Source of the DNA: CAZBLK01 sp964492715
GTDB taxonomy: Bacteria; Bacillota; Clostridia; Lachnospirales; WRBF01
Direction of reading: 5' to 3'
Length of the DNA stretch: 28,096 nt
Assembly: GCA_964492715.1 (NCBI GenBank)
Contig: CAZBLK010000031.1
Span: forward strand, 1-28,096
Part shown: positions 8,003-16,875 of the stretch, piece after piece
Layout: every line of letters starts with the position of its first letter
Position numbering within the stretch: position 1 is the stretch's first letter
The notes under the pieces: generated by a model
The model's input: the letters and a program-made list of their open reading frames with translations, nothing else
Databases searched by the model: none
What the model was told of the DNA's origin: nothing
Program-made: the position numbers and the translations under genes

Positions 8003-8824
8003 ATGATTAAAAGGATAATGACAAGCATAATTGCTTTTCCAATATTGGCGGCGTTTGTTGTGGTGGGCAAAACGCCGCTTCAGCTTGCGCTTATGGTGCT
8101 TTCTGTTTTAGGAATGACCGAAATTTACAAGGCGTTGTCAAGCAAGCACTTACCCATTCATTGGGTTGGTTACACTTTTTCGGTAATATACTTTTTGGCA
8201 CTAAGTGACTTTAATTCTACAAGCTTGCTTATTACTTGCGCCTTTTTTCTTATAGCTGTATTAGCCTTTTTAATTGTTTACCACCAAAAAGTAAACGTAA
8301 TTGATTGTGCTGTTACAGTTTTTGGGTTTTATTATATTTCCGTTTTAATGTCGTTTGTTTTTTTGGTACGTGGACATGATTACGGGCAGTTCTTTGTTTG
8401 GCTAATTTTTATTTCGGCGTGGGGCTGCGACACAGGGGCGTATTTTACCGGAATGCTTTTTGGAAAGCATAAGCTTGCGCCCATACTTAGCCCTAAAAAA
8501 ACTGTTGAAGGTGCTATAGGCGGGGTAGTTTTTGCGGCATTGATTGCTTTTTTGTATTCATTTACAATTACTAAATTTTTTAACATAAGCGGCGACATTA
8601 ACATAATTGCTATGTGTACAGTAATTGGTGCAGCAGGTTCAATTTTTGCACAGTTTGGAGATTTGGCGGCTTCGGCTATAAAACGCTATACCAAAATAAA
8701 AGACTTTGGTAAAATAATTCCAGGGCATGGCGGAATTATTGACAGGTTCGACAGCATTCTTTTTACTGCTCCAGGCGTTTTTATCGTAATGTACTTGCTC
8801 GTTAGGGTAAGCACCGCACAATGA
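8003..8824 (+). CDS. cdsA: phosphatidate cytidylyltransferase
   Basis: Makes CDP-diacylglycerol from CTP and phosphatidate at the membrane, feeding phospholipid synthesis. The 273-residue protein is strongly hydrophobic, with about eight likely membrane segments. It carries the family signature near the C-terminus (SAIKRYTKIKDFGKIIPGHG, then GIIDRFDS) and the upstream SPKKTVEGAIGG motif. ATG 8003 is used, with a weak upstream GGAGTG. It ends in TGA nine bases before dxr. Confidence 0.95.
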   Translation: MIKRIMTSIIAFPILAAFVVVGKTPLQLALMVLSVLGMTEIYKALSSKHLPIHWVGYTFSVIYFLALSDFNSTSLLITCAFFLIAVLAFLIVYHQKVNVIDCAVTVFGFYYISVLMSFVFLVRGHDYGQFFVWLIFISAWGCDTGAYFTGMLFGKHKLAPILSPKKTVEGAIGGVVFAALIAFLYSFTITKFFNISGDINIIAMCTVIGAAGSIFAQFGDLAASAIKRYTKIKDFGKIIPGHGGIIDRFDSILFTAPGVFIVMYLLVRVSTAQ

Positions 8825-8833
8825 GGGGATTTT

Positions 8834-9973
8834 ATGAAGCAAATTACAATACTTGGCTCTACTGGCTCAATTGGCACACAAACTCTTGACGTTGTTAAAT
8901 CTTTGGGTAATGTTAGCGTTTCAGCAATTACTGCAAACGAAAACATTGAGCTTGTACTTGAACAGATAAAACAATTTAAACCAAAGCTTGTTGCAATTTT
9001 TAACGAAGAAAAGGCGGAAGCTTTGAAAAAACTAACTACATCTTTTGATGTAAAAGTTGTTTCTGGAATGTACGGCATAATTGAAGCGGCTACGTTTGAA
9101 GAAGCAGGCTTGGTTGTAAACGCACTTGTTGGAAGTGTTGGGTTAAAACCGACTGTTGCGGCAATTAAAGCTAAAAAAGACATTTGCCTTGCAAACAAAG
9201 AAACACTTGTTACGGCTGGAGAATTTGTTATGCGTTTGGCCTCTGAAAACAAGGTAAACGTTTTGCCTATAGACAGCGAGCATTCGGCAATTCTTCAATG
9301 CTTGCAAGGGAATTTTTACAACAGCATTGAAAAAATTCACCTCACGGCTTCGGGTGGACCTTTTCTTGGCTACAGCCGTACACAGCTTGGAAATGTAACA
9401 GTAGCGCAAGCTTTAAAGCACCCAAATTGGTCTATGGGCAAAAAAATTACAATTGATTCTGCAACGCTTATGAACAAGGGACTTGAAGTAATTGAAGCAA
9501 AATGGCTTTTTGATGTACCTGTTGAAAAAATTAACGTTGTTGTTCACCCTCAAAGTATAATTCATTCAATGGTAGAGTTTACAGACGGCGCAGTAATGGC
9601 ACAGCTTGGAATGCCCGACATGCGTGTACCAATTCAATATGCTTTGACGTACCCTGAAAGAGTTTTAAACGATTACCCACGGCTTGACTTTACAAAGCTT
9701 AAAACACTTTCGTTTGAACAACCAGACATGGAAGCTTTTCCTTGCCTTAGGCTGGCGTTTGAAGCGGTTACAGTTGGCGGAACACTTCCTGCTGTGATGA
9801 ACGCCGCAAACGAAGTTTGTGTCGAAAGGTTTTTACGTGGAGAAATTGGTTTTAACCAAATTTCTGAATTAATAGAAAAAGCAATGCAGGCATATACTGT
9901 CGTATACGATTATTCGATAGATGACGTTTTAAAAGCAGACGCTTTTGGGCGGCAGTTTGTTACTGCAAACTAA
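8834..9973 (+). CDS. dxr: 1-deoxy-D-xylulose 5-phosphate reductoisomerase
   Basis: Second enzyme of the MEP isoprenoid pathway: NADPH-dependent conversion of DXP to MEP with a divalent metal. The 379-residue protein opens with the NADPH-binding GSTGSIGTQTLDVV. It has NALVGSVGLKPT, the LANKETLVTAGE motif, metal-site PIDSEHSA, the SGGPF flexible-loop region, and ATMNKGLEVIEAKWLF. GAGGGGA stands before ATG 8834. Coding next to uppS and cdsA links isoprenoid supply to cell-envelope lipid synthesis. Confidence 0.97.
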   Translation: MKQITILGSTGSIGTQTLDVVKSLGNVSVSAITANENIELVLEQIKQFKPKLVAIFNEEKAEALKKLTTSFDVKVVSGMYGIIEAATFEEAGLVVNALVGSVGLKPTVAAIKAKKDICLANKETLVTAGEFVMRLASENKVNVLPIDSEHSAILQCLQGNFYNSIEKIHLTASGGPFLGYSRTQLGNVTVAQALKHPNWSMGKKITIDSATLMNKGLEVIEAKWLFDVPVEKINVVVHPQSIIHSMVEFTDGAVMAQLGMPDMRVPIQYALTYPERVLNDYPRLDFTKLKTLSFEQPDMEAFPCLRLAFEAVTVGGTLPAVMNAANEVCVERFLRGEIGFNQISELIEKAMQAYTVVYDYSIDDVLKADAFGRQFVTAN

Positions 9974-9992
9974 ACTTGTTGGGAGGTTTTAA

Positions 9993-11048
9993 ATGTCTAT
10001 TATTATTGCTATTATAGTTTTTAGTGTTATTGTTTTGGTGCATGAGCTTGGACACTTTTTTGCAGCACGGAAAAACGGTATTTTAGTGGAAGAATTTGCA
10101 ATTGGAATGGGGCCAAAAATATTTGGTGTAAAAAAGGGCGACACTTTGTATTCCATTCGCTTGCTTCCGTTAGGCGGCTTTTGCAAAATGCTTGGCGAAG
10201 ACGAGAGCAGCAATGACACACGTTCTTTTTCCAGCAAAACTGTGGCACAAAGAATTGTTGTTATTTCTGGCGGAGTTGTAATGAACTTTTTGCTTGCGTT
10301 TTTAATTTTTGTTTCACTTTCATTGGTTGACGGTTTTGCAAAACCAGTTATTTCTTCGGTAGTTGAAGGAATGCCAGCAGCTAAAGCTGGAATTTTGCCA
10401 GGAGACAAAATTGTTTCCATAAACGGCTCAAAAGTGAACATTTATGACGACATGTCGTTTGCTATTTCTGAAAGTAGCGGTAGCTCAATTACTTTTGAAA
10501 TTAAACGTGGCAACGAAAAAATGACTAAAGTTATTACTCCTGAGAAAATTGAAAACAGTTACTTTATAGGTATAAAAAGTTCTGTAATTTCTGGGCTTTT
10601 TGGGGAAGCTGCGGAGGGCACAGTGAAAGGAAACATTTTAGACTACATTGTAAACGGTTTTTGGTCTGTTATTTTTTGGATTAAGTTAATTTTGGTTGGA
10701 ATTGTACGCCTTTTTACATTTAATGTTTCGATTAACGAAATGGCTGGCCCAATTGGTATGGTTAGCGAAATCAACAAAACTTATGTAACAACAATTTCTC
10801 AAAGCGTTTTTGTTACAATTAAAGTTATGGCAAAATATATTGCTATTTTAAGCGCAAACCTTGGCGTGTTCAACCTTTTGCCGCTTCCGGCACTTGACGG
10901 CGGAAGGCTTGTTTTCCTTGGAATTGAGGGGCTTAGAGGTAAGCCGCTTCCACCAGAGCGTGAAGGAATGGTTCACTTTATTGGCTTTGTTTTGCTAATG
11001 GTTTTGGCTGGTGTTATTGCTTTTAACGATATTGCAAAATTGTTATAA
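9993..11048 (+). CDS. rseP: RIP metalloprotease (RseP/RasP family site-2 protease)
   Basis: Intramembrane zinc protease that cuts membrane-bound anti-sigma factors and remnant signal peptides. The 351-residue protein has the HELGH zinc motif at residues 17-21 in the first membrane segment, a PDZ domain around residues 105-185 (GMPAAKAGILPGDKIVSING), the second catalytic motif NLLPLPALDGGR near residue 290, and further membrane helices at the end. RBS GGGAGG stands before ATG 9993. It is the last gene of the operon here; ispG, which often follows, is absent, and a palindromic repeat begins 14 bases after the stop. Confidence 0.95.
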   Translation: MSIIIAIIVFSVIVLVHELGHFFAARKNGILVEEFAIGMGPKIFGVKKGDTLYSIRLLPLGGFCKMLGEDESSNDTRSFSSKTVAQRIVVISGGVVMNFLLAFLIFVSLSLVDGFAKPVISSVVEGMPAAKAGILPGDKIVSINGSKVNIYDDMSFAISESSGSSITFEIKRGNEKMTKVITPEKIENSYFIGIKSSVISGLFGEAAEGTVKGNILDYIVNGFWSVIFWIKLILVGIVRLFTFNVSINEMAGPIGMVSEINKTYVTTISQSVFVTIKVMAKYIAILSANLGVFNLLPLPALDGGRLVFLGIEGLRGKPLPPEREGMVHFIGFVLLMVLAGVIAFNDIAKLL

Positions 11049-11061
11049 CATTATTATTAAA

Positions 11062-11117
11062 TACAGCAATTCCGTTTTATTTACATATCTATGTCAATTA
11101 AAAGCGGAATTGCTGTA
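11062..11117. repeat. TA-flanked palindromic repeat, copy 2 (short form)
   Basis: A 56-bp near-palindrome, TACAGCAATTCCG ... GCGGAATTGCTGTA, starting 14 bases after the rseP stop codon. In reverse orientation its core (CCGCTTTTAATTGACAT) aligns with copy 1 (CCGTCTTTAATCGACAT). Transcribed RNA would form a long hairpin, so it may protect or end the operon mRNA. The rest of the gap to 11168 holds nothing I can name. Confidence 0.8.
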
Positions 11118-11168
11118 AAATAGTGCGTAATCTAGTTTGAATTTTAATCCCAAAATTACGGATTTGTT

Positions 11169-11645
11169 TTATAACAACAATTCCATAATTCCAACAGTAT
11201 AAGTAACTTTGTCAAACTTTAATAAATTAACAGTGTTAAACCCAATTTTTTCATACCAATTCTTTAGAGCTATGTTTTCATGCACCATTCCTAAAGTAAT
11301 TTTACTGCATTTAAGTTCTTTAGCTTTTTCCTTTGAAAATTGAATTAGTTCACTTCCAAACCCTTTGTTTTGATAGCTAGGAAGTATAGCTAAATCGTGA
11401 ATTTTCATTTCATTTCCGCTAGCAATTAACGACAAAAAACCAACTATGTCATTGTCATAAAAATATGAGTACATCAAGTATCCTTCATTAAATTCGTTCT
11501 CAAATATATGAAAAGGCAAACAGGTTCTTCCTCTATAAGGGCAATTATCTTCTGTCATTCCAAATTTGATGGCTATATCTTCGTAACTTGTTTTAACTAT
11601 ATCAAGGCATCTTGCTAATTCTTCCATAGATATTTTTTTTATCAT
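11169..11645 (-). CDS. GNAT-family N-acetyltransferase
   Basis: Likely transfers an acetyl group from acetyl-CoA to an amine; the substrate cannot be read from the sequence. The 158-residue protein has the acetyl-CoA-binding motif A at residues 85-100 (LAILPSYQNKGFGSEL, with the Q/R-x-x-G-x-G/A pattern as QNKGFG) and motif B NIALKNWYEKIGF near the end. Start ATG 11645 is preceded by GAGGTG. It is a single gene on the minus strand, convergent with the rseP operon. Confidence 0.85.
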   Translation of the reverse strand: MIKKISMEELARCLDIVKTSYEDIAIKFGMTEDNCPYRGRTCLPFHIFENEFNEGYLMYSYFYDNDIVGFLSLIASGNEMKIHDLAILPSYQNKGFGSELIQFSKEKAKELKCSKITLGMVHENIALKNWYEKIGFNTVNLLKFDKVTYTVGIMELLL

Positions 11646-11966
11646 GTTTTCACCTCACAAAACAGAATAGTATATTTAAGTCTATAGTCATATAACTTCA
11701 AAATCACCCAAATACGATGTCTTATTTTCCGTACATTCGTTTAATTTATAAGTTACCATTAAGTATAAATAACGATGAGTACGCAAAAAAATCATCTACA
11801 AAAAATAAATTAGCAAGAAGGTTAGCTGGATTCTCCTCTTTCCTTCTCTTTAATCATCTTTACTATACCATGTCAACCACTTTGTGTAAACACAAGTATA
11901 AATATTTACAAACTATAGGTTTTTTAAAATACAATTTGTGATATACTTACATTGGAGGTGAATATT

Positions 11967-13337
11967 ATGAAAAAATTTATAAGTATGCTTTTAGTAATTA
12001 TCATAACCTTTGCTACTATTAATAGTGTTTATGCTGAGGGTTATTCTGAAGGTAACTTTTTATTTGAAATTGTTAATGGTGAGGTCACGATAACGCTTTA
12101 TGATGGCTTTAGTGTAGAGCATGTTGAAGTGCCCGCTGCAATTAGAGGGTTTCAAGTTACTAGTATTGGTGAAGGAGCTTTTCGAGGACGTACTAACATG
12201 CAAAGCGTTGAAATTCCTGATAGTGTTATAAGTATTGGCAAAAATGCGTTTTACCAATGTGAAAATTTACAATTCGTTAAGCTTTCTGAAAACCTTGTTG
12301 AAATTGGAAATTCCGCATTTAGCAACTGTCATAACTTATCAAATGTTATATTTCCGGAAAGCCTTATTTCTATAGGTAACTTTGCATTTTGGGGGACTAG
12401 TTTAACAGAAACAGAGCTTCCGAAAAATCTTGTTTCTATAGGAGAGCATGCCTTTTCAGGAACAAAAATGACATACATAGAAATACCTGAAAGTGTTACT
12501 TTAATAGGGTCTAACGCTTTTGCAAACACTTCTCTTAAAACTGTTAAGTTACCAAATGGGCTTACAGAAATATCAGACGGAACTTTTTTTGATTCTTCAT
12601 TAACAAGCATTGAAATACCTTTAAATGTAAGTGTAATAGGAAATGCTGCTTTCAAGGGTTGTAAAAATTTAACAAGCATAACAATTCCAAAGAATGTTAA
12701 AGAAATATTGCCAGACGCATTTGAGGAGTGTTCCAATTTAACAACTGTTGTGATAGAGGAAGGGATAACATCAATTCCTGAACCTATTTTTAATAACTGC
12801 ACAAGCTTAACAACTGTTGTCGTAAATAATAGTGTCGAACAATTATCTAGCGATGAATTTTTTAATTTTTGGAGAAGACGAAGTGTAGACATGAAGGACT
12901 TTACATCAATACCTGAAACGTTAACACTTTATGGCAATAAAGGCAGTTATATAGAAAGTTATTCTAAAAAACAAGGCGTTCTGTTTAGAGAATTAGTTAC
13001 TGCAAAGTTTAATGGTGAACTTATGGTGTTTGACCAACCTCCAATAATTGAAAGTGATAGAACACTTGTGCCACTGAGAGCAATTTTTGAAGCTTTTGGT
13101 GCTACTGTTGAATGGGACGAGGCAACTAAGACTATTACAGCCAATAAAGCTACTATTACTTTGTCTTTGCAAATTGGCAGCAATATTTTATATAAAAACG
13201 ATGAACAAATTATGCTTGACGTTCCTGCTAAAATAATTGGTGGCAGAACACTTGTACCTATTCGTGCAATATCTGAAAGTTTTGGGGCACAGGTTAATTG
13301 GAATGGCGATTTAAAAATGGTTGAAATATTTTCTTAA
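11967..13337 (+). CDS. secreted BspA-type leucine-rich-repeat protein with copper-amine-oxidase N-like domain
   Basis: The 456-residue protein begins with a clear signal peptide (MKKFISMLLVIIITFATINS, cut near VYA-EG). Residues about 45-330 are tandem LRR_5 repeats of about 23 residues, such as SVEIPDSVISIGKNAFYQC and TSITIPKNVKEILPDAFEEC, a surface-binding fold of BspA-type proteins. Residues 348-456 form a domain seen in many clostridial exported proteins and named after the N-terminal domain of copper amine oxidase, with paired RTLVPLRAIFEAFGATVEWD and RTLVPIRAISESFGAQVNWN. It probably sits on or outside the cell wall; the ligand is unknown. ATG 11967 is chosen because GGAGGTG (11954-11960) is six bases upstream. 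A TATACT at 11942 may be the -10. The gap 11646-11966 holds no other gene I can support. Confidence 0.85.
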   Translation: MKKFISMLLVIIITFATINSVYAEGYSEGNFLFEIVNGEVTITLYDGFSVEHVEVPAAIRGFQVTSIGEGAFRGRTNMQSVEIPDSVISIGKNAFYQCENLQFVKLSENLVEIGNSAFSNCHNLSNVIFPESLISIGNFAFWGTSLTETELPKNLVSIGEHAFSGTKMTYIEIPESVTLIGSNAFANTSLKTVKLPNGLTEISDGTFFDSSLTSIEIPLNVSVIGNAAFKGCKNLTSITIPKNVKEILPDAFEECSNLTTVVIEEGITSIPEPIFNNCTSLTTVVVNNSVEQLSSDEFFNFWRRRSVDMKDFTSIPETLTLYGNKGSYIESYSKKQGVLFRELVTAKFNGELMVFDQPPIIESDRTLVPLRAIFEAFGATVEWDEATKTITANKATITLSLQIGSNILYKNDEQIMLDVPAKIIGGRTLVPIRAISESFGAQVNWNGDLKMVEIFS

Positions 13338-13411
13338 CAAATAAGCAAAATGAGTTCAATACAATGGCATATTTAGTTTACTTTCAAGTGGGTGAAGCAT
13401 CTTGGTTTTGT

Positions 13412-13475
13412 GACACATACATTTCTCTCCTTTGTATAGGTTTTTATGCCTAGAGATTAATGTATGTGTCTTTTT
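13412..13475 (+). terminator. terminator after LRR gene
   Basis: A perfect 12-bp stem GACACATACATT (13412-13423) / AATGTATGTGTC (13459-13470) followed by TTTTT. The 35-nt interior has a further TCTC/GAGA pairing. It stands between the convergent LRR and aminotransferase genes. Confidence 0.75.
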
Positions 13476-13483
13476 AATACATT

Positions 13484-14737
13484 TTATTTTACAATTGCTT
13501 TCAGAGCCAAATCAAGCTTTTCAACCGCAAAAGCAACATCTTCTTCACTAATAACAAGCGGCGGCTGAATTGCAAGCACGTTTCTATTAAGCCCGTTTTT
13601 ACCAATGATTACACCGTTATCTTTCATATGCTCAAGAACTAAATCAGTTTCTTCTGAAAGCGGTTTGCCATCAAGTTTAAGTTCAACACCAAGCATTAAC
13701 CCTTTGCCACGCACTTCGTGTATAAAAGGGTAGTTTTGTTTAAGCTTAATAAGTTCATTTTTAAGCATTTCCCCAAGAACACGTGCTTTTTCAACCAATT
13801 CATTTTGGTTTATAAAATCCAAAACGGCAAGAGCAGCGGCGCAGCTTACAGGGTTTCCGCCAAGTGTTGAAGCTGACGGTTTGTTTAAAGCGTTTGCAAT
13901 GTGCTTTTGTGCAGAAAACGCTGCAATCGGCGTGCCGTTACCTAAAGCTTTTGCCATTGATATAATGTGAGGTGTAACGCCGTAATGCTCTATGGCAAAC
14001 ATTTTGCCTGTGCGTGCAAACCCTGTTTGAATTTCATCAGCTATAAACAAAACGTTGTGCTTTTCCAACAGCTTCATTACTTCTTCGTAGTAATTTTCTG
14101 GCGGTGTAATTATTCCGCCGTTTCCTTGAATTGGCTCGCATATAAATGCGGCTATATGTTCTGCATTTTGAGCCAGCAAATTTTCAAGTTCATTAAGAGA
14201 ATGACGTGCAGAAGTTTCGTCCTTAGAATTTGAAATAAAATAAACGTTGTCGCTTAAATGCTCGTCCGTGCGCCACATTGGAATTGCTGTTGCGCTCATT
14301 GTCATGTAAGTTCGTCCGTGTAGGCTACCTTCAAGTGCAATAAAGTGAGTTTTGCCTGTGTAAAGCCTGGCAAGTAGCATTGCACCCTCGTTTGCTTCCG
14401 AGCCGGACATACAAAAAAAGCTTGTGTCAACGTTTTGTGGCAACACGTTTGCAAGATTTTCTGCAAGCGTTGCAATTGGCTCTGTCAAATAAATTCCAGT
14501 TGTGTGCTGAAGTGTTTTCATTTGCTCTACAACTCTGTCAACAATAAAAGGGTTGCAGTGTCCGCAATTCATTACAGAAACTCCAGCAAACAAGTCTAAA
14601 TACTTTTTGCCTGTGTGGTCGAACAAATATTGCATTTCCCCACGCACAATTTGCGGTGGGTTTTTGTAAAAATAGTTTACACATGGTATTAAAAACTGCT
14701 GACGCTTTAATAAAATTTGCTCTGGTCCTATGTGCAT
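13484..14737 (-). CDS. class III PLP-dependent aminotransferase
   Basis: Transfers amino groups using pyridoxal phosphate. The 417-residue protein has the class III features: YLDLFAGVSVMNCGH, SGSEANEGAM, FICEPIQGNGG, the cofactor-binding FIADEIQTGFARTG (Asp 234) and Schiff-base Lys 263 in ISMAKALGNGTP, then STLGGNPVSCAAALAVL. It resembles the alanine-glyoxylate/AGXT2 and 4-aminobutyrate subgroups more than ArgD, but the substrate cannot be fixed. It starts 11 bases after the stop of the upstream U32 gene and is surely cotranscribed with it. Confidence 0.9.
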   Translation of the reverse strand: MHIGPEQILLKRQQFLIPCVNYFYKNPPQIVRGEMQYLFDHTGKKYLDLFAGVSVMNCGHCNPFIVDRVVEQMKTLQHTTGIYLTEPIATLAENLANVLPQNVDTSFFCMSGSEANEGAMLLARLYTGKTHFIALEGSLHGRTYMTMSATAIPMWRTDEHLSDNVYFISNSKDETSARHSLNELENLLAQNAEHIAAFICEPIQGNGGIITPPENYYEEVMKLLEKHNVLFIADEIQTGFARTGKMFAIEHYGVTPHIISMAKALGNGTPIAAFSAQKHIANALNKPSASTLGGNPVSCAAALAVLDFINQNELVEKARVLGEMLKNELIKLKQNYPFIHEVRGKGLMLGVELKLDGKPLSEETDLVLEHMKDNGVIIGKNGLNRNVLAIQPPLVISEEDVAFAVEKLDLALKAIVK

Positions 14738-14748
14738 GGTAAAACCTC

Positions 14749-16668
14749 CTAGTTAATTCTTCCGATTGCACCAAGTGTAAAGCCCGCCCAGCGTGGTTTA
14801 AGCTTGTTGTACATTGCTTCACATTCGTCCAAGTTTTTAATCGCTTCGCTATACACATCTAAAACATAGCTTAGCTGCTCGGCAGTCATAGAATTTGCTT
14901 CAATTCTAAACCTGCTAATGCCGCAATTGTAAAGCTCTTTAAGTACCCCAAGCAGGCAAATGTCTTTATACGGCAAAAGGTGGTTTTTGCCCGAATTATC
15001 TTTAAACACAGGGTGTTCAAAACCTTTTTCGTCTACCAAAACCATAATTTCGTCTGCTACGCTTGTGTTGCTGCCTTCTTTAATGACAGGTTTAATTTTT
15101 GCGTTATCATAAAGGTCAATATGTGTAAGCATCATTGTTGGCGTTCCGTGAACAATAATTTCTGCACAGTCGCTTTGTGAACAAACGCTAACAACTTCGG
15201 AAGCAGGCAGCTCTATAGACATAGTAAAAGCACTTGCACCGTAGTTTTTCATAAACTGTGCCGAAACTGCATTGTAAACGTTCATAGTGTAGTCAACGAT
15301 AACTTCATATTTATTTTTAAACTTGTTTACAGCGCCCAAATTTGTAGCCAAAACTCCGTCAATTCCCAAGTCGTTTTCCAAAAGATGTTCGTACTGTGAA
15401 AAACACTGGTCTTGCATTGAATGCGGAAGCCCCAAATAAACTTTGGTCGAACCTTTGTTTGACGTTACAGACAAAACGTCAGCTTTAGAAAAAGGTTTGT
15501 TTGGCAAAAACACATCGCCAGAAAGATAAACGTTGTCAATGCCTTTTTCTATGCAAAGCATAGCACTTTCAACATTGTTAACCTTTACGCTAAGTTGCGG
15601 CTTTGCACTTGCTTTGTTTGTTGAATTTTGTGCTAAAAATTCCTTTAAAGAGTTTAGTTCTGTTGACGTAGCTTCTTTTTCTTCGGTTGCATAGCTAAAC
15701 ATTTTCCCAGTGCTGTAAAAAGCCCCTGTTCCTTCCATTCTTAGGTTTATAATGTCAAGCGTAGGCTGGTTTACTGCAAAAAATGTTGAAAAGTCACGCT
15801 TGCGGTTTTCGTGCATAACGTCGCTTTCTTTTGCTCTTTCATAGCTAATAGGGTCGTCTACATACCTGTCAATTGCATTTCTGTAAAGTTGAACAAGCTG
15901 CATTAAATAAGGAAGCTCTCTCATGCGCCCCTCAATTTTAAAGCTGCACACGTTGCTTTCGATAAGCTCTGGCAAATGCTCGTACATGTACATGTCTTTA
16001 ACAGCAAGAGGAAACTGTGTGTCGTAAACTTTGCCGTCCTTTTTAATTTTATAATCCCAGCGGCAAGGCTTCATGCAAAGCCCACGGTTGCTACTGTTGT
16101 TAAAAAGAACCCCGCTGTAGTAGCATTGTCCGCCGTGTGCTACACACATGTCTCCATGAATAAAATATTCAAATTCCATGTCAGTTTGAAAAGACATTGC
16201 TTTAATGTCGCTTAAACTAACTTCTCGTGACATAACAACACGAGAAACACCAAGCTCTCGCAAAGCTTTTACGGTTTCTACATTGTGAACGTCCATCATT
16301 ACGGAAGAATGAAGGTTTAGCTTTAAATTGTTTTTCTTTATATAATCAATAATGCTTAAATCTTGAATAATAATTGCATCAGGTGAAACTTCCTCCAAAA
16401 AATGAAGATATTCGCCCAAAACAGAAATGTCTGCTGACGAATGCAAGTTGTTCACAGTGACATAAGCTTTTTTTCCAAGAGAATGTGCAAGTGAAACCGC
16501 TTCCTTTATGTCGTCGTGCGAAAAGTTGTACTCTTTTCTGTGAAGCCGCATGTTTAAAAGCTTGCCGCCAAAATAAACTGCATCTGCAACGTTTATAATT
16601 TCTTTAAAAATTTCAAGTGTACCAGCAGGAGCAAGAAGCTCGATTTCTTTTTTATTAAACTTTAGCAT
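14749..16668 (-). CDS. U32 family protein (peptidase U32 / RlhA-like, DUF3656 type)
   Basis: The 639-residue protein starts with the family hallmark ELLAPAGTLEIFKEIINVADAVYFG, has NLHSSVMMDVHN, and carries the full U32 signature EYFIHGDMCVAHGGQCYYSG at residues 167-186, followed by GLCMKPCRW; the four cysteines may hold an iron-sulfur cluster. Family members have been called collagenases, but E. coli RlhA (YhbU) is needed for hydroxylation of a 23S rRNA cytidine, and others modify tRNA. RNA modification is therefore more likely here, with the exact reaction open. ATG 16668 is preferred because GAGGTG is correctly spaced; an upstream in-frame GTG overlaps that site. A consensus promoter lies at 16696-16724. 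Confidence 0.85.
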   Translation of the reverse strand: MLKFNKKEIELLAPAGTLEIFKEIINVADAVYFGGKLLNMRLHRKEYNFSHDDIKEAVSLAHSLGKKAYVTVNNLHSSADISVLGEYLHFLEEVSPDAIIIQDLSIIDYIKKNNLKLNLHSSVMMDVHNVETVKALRELGVSRVVMSREVSLSDIKAMSFQTDMEFEYFIHGDMCVAHGGQCYYSGVLFNNSSNRGLCMKPCRWDYKIKKDGKVYDTQFPLAVKDMYMYEHLPELIESNVCSFKIEGRMRELPYLMQLVQLYRNAIDRYVDDPISYERAKESDVMHENRKRDFSTFFAVNQPTLDIINLRMEGTGAFYSTGKMFSYATEEKEATSTELNSLKEFLAQNSTNKASAKPQLSVKVNNVESAMLCIEKGIDNVYLSGDVFLPNKPFSKADVLSVTSNKGSTKVYLGLPHSMQDQCFSQYEHLLENDLGIDGVLATNLGAVNKFKNKYEVIVDYTMNVYNAVSAQFMKNYGASAFTMSIELPASEVVSVCSQSDCAEIIVHGTPTMMLTHIDLYDNAKIKPVIKEGSNTSVADEIMVLVDEKGFEHPVFKDNSGKNHLLPYKDICLLGVLKELYNCGISRFRIEANSMTAEQLSYVLDVYSEAIKNLDECEAMYNKLKPRWAGFTLGAIGRIN

Positions 16669-16695
16669 AAGCACCTCAATAAATACTTTTTTAAA

Positions 16696-16724
16696 ATTGT
16701 AGCATATGTGGGGTTAAAACGCAA
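16696..16724 (-). promoter_or_regulatory. sigma-A-type promoter of U32-aminotransferase operon
   Basis: Read on the minus strand: TTGCGT (16724-16719), a 17-base spacer, TACAAT (16701-16696). The distance to the U32 start codon is about 28 bases, leaving a short leader with the ribosome binding site. Confidence 0.65.
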
Positions 16725-16790
16725 AAGTATGTACAACAAATTTTTAATGAAAGCATTGGCGAAGTTTTGGGAGTATTATAATTTTAAGCC

Positions 16791-16825
16791 GCCAAGCCAA
16801 GCCACGCCACGCCAAGCCACGCCAT
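16791..16825 (+). repeat. pentanucleotide tandem repeat (GCCAA/GCCAC)n
   Basis: Six consecutive five-base units followed by a partial one: GCCAA, GCCAA, GCCAC, GCCAC, GCCAA, GCCAC, GCCAT. This is a sharp GC-rich island in an A+T-rich intergenic region. It ends at the upstream edge of the proposed dacF -35 box. Confidence 0.85.
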
Positions 16826-16826
16826 T

Positions 16827-16856
16827 TTACATTTATTTAAACAAATTGGGTATACT
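16827..16856 (+). promoter_or_regulatory. possible dacF promoter
   Basis: TTACAT (16827-16832), an 18-base spacer and TATACT (16851-16856). The -10 box is good and the -35 box weak. The predicted start near 16863 leaves a 13-nt leader that contains the GGAGGT ribosome binding site. I saw no clear sporulation-sigma alternative. Confidence 0.5.
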
Positions 16857-16875
16857 TCCATTACGGAGGTGTACT

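Noticed and set aside
11717..11941. 74-codon open frame before the LRR gene
   Set aside because: No ribosome binding site, odd composition, and it runs through the probable promoter region; treated as noncoding.
14275..14292. Fifth copy of the palindromic repeat (TTGGAATTGCTGTT)
   Set aside because: Only one half-end matches, there is no TA flank or partner arm, and the bases encode conserved aminotransferase residues (TAIPMW), so the match is chance.
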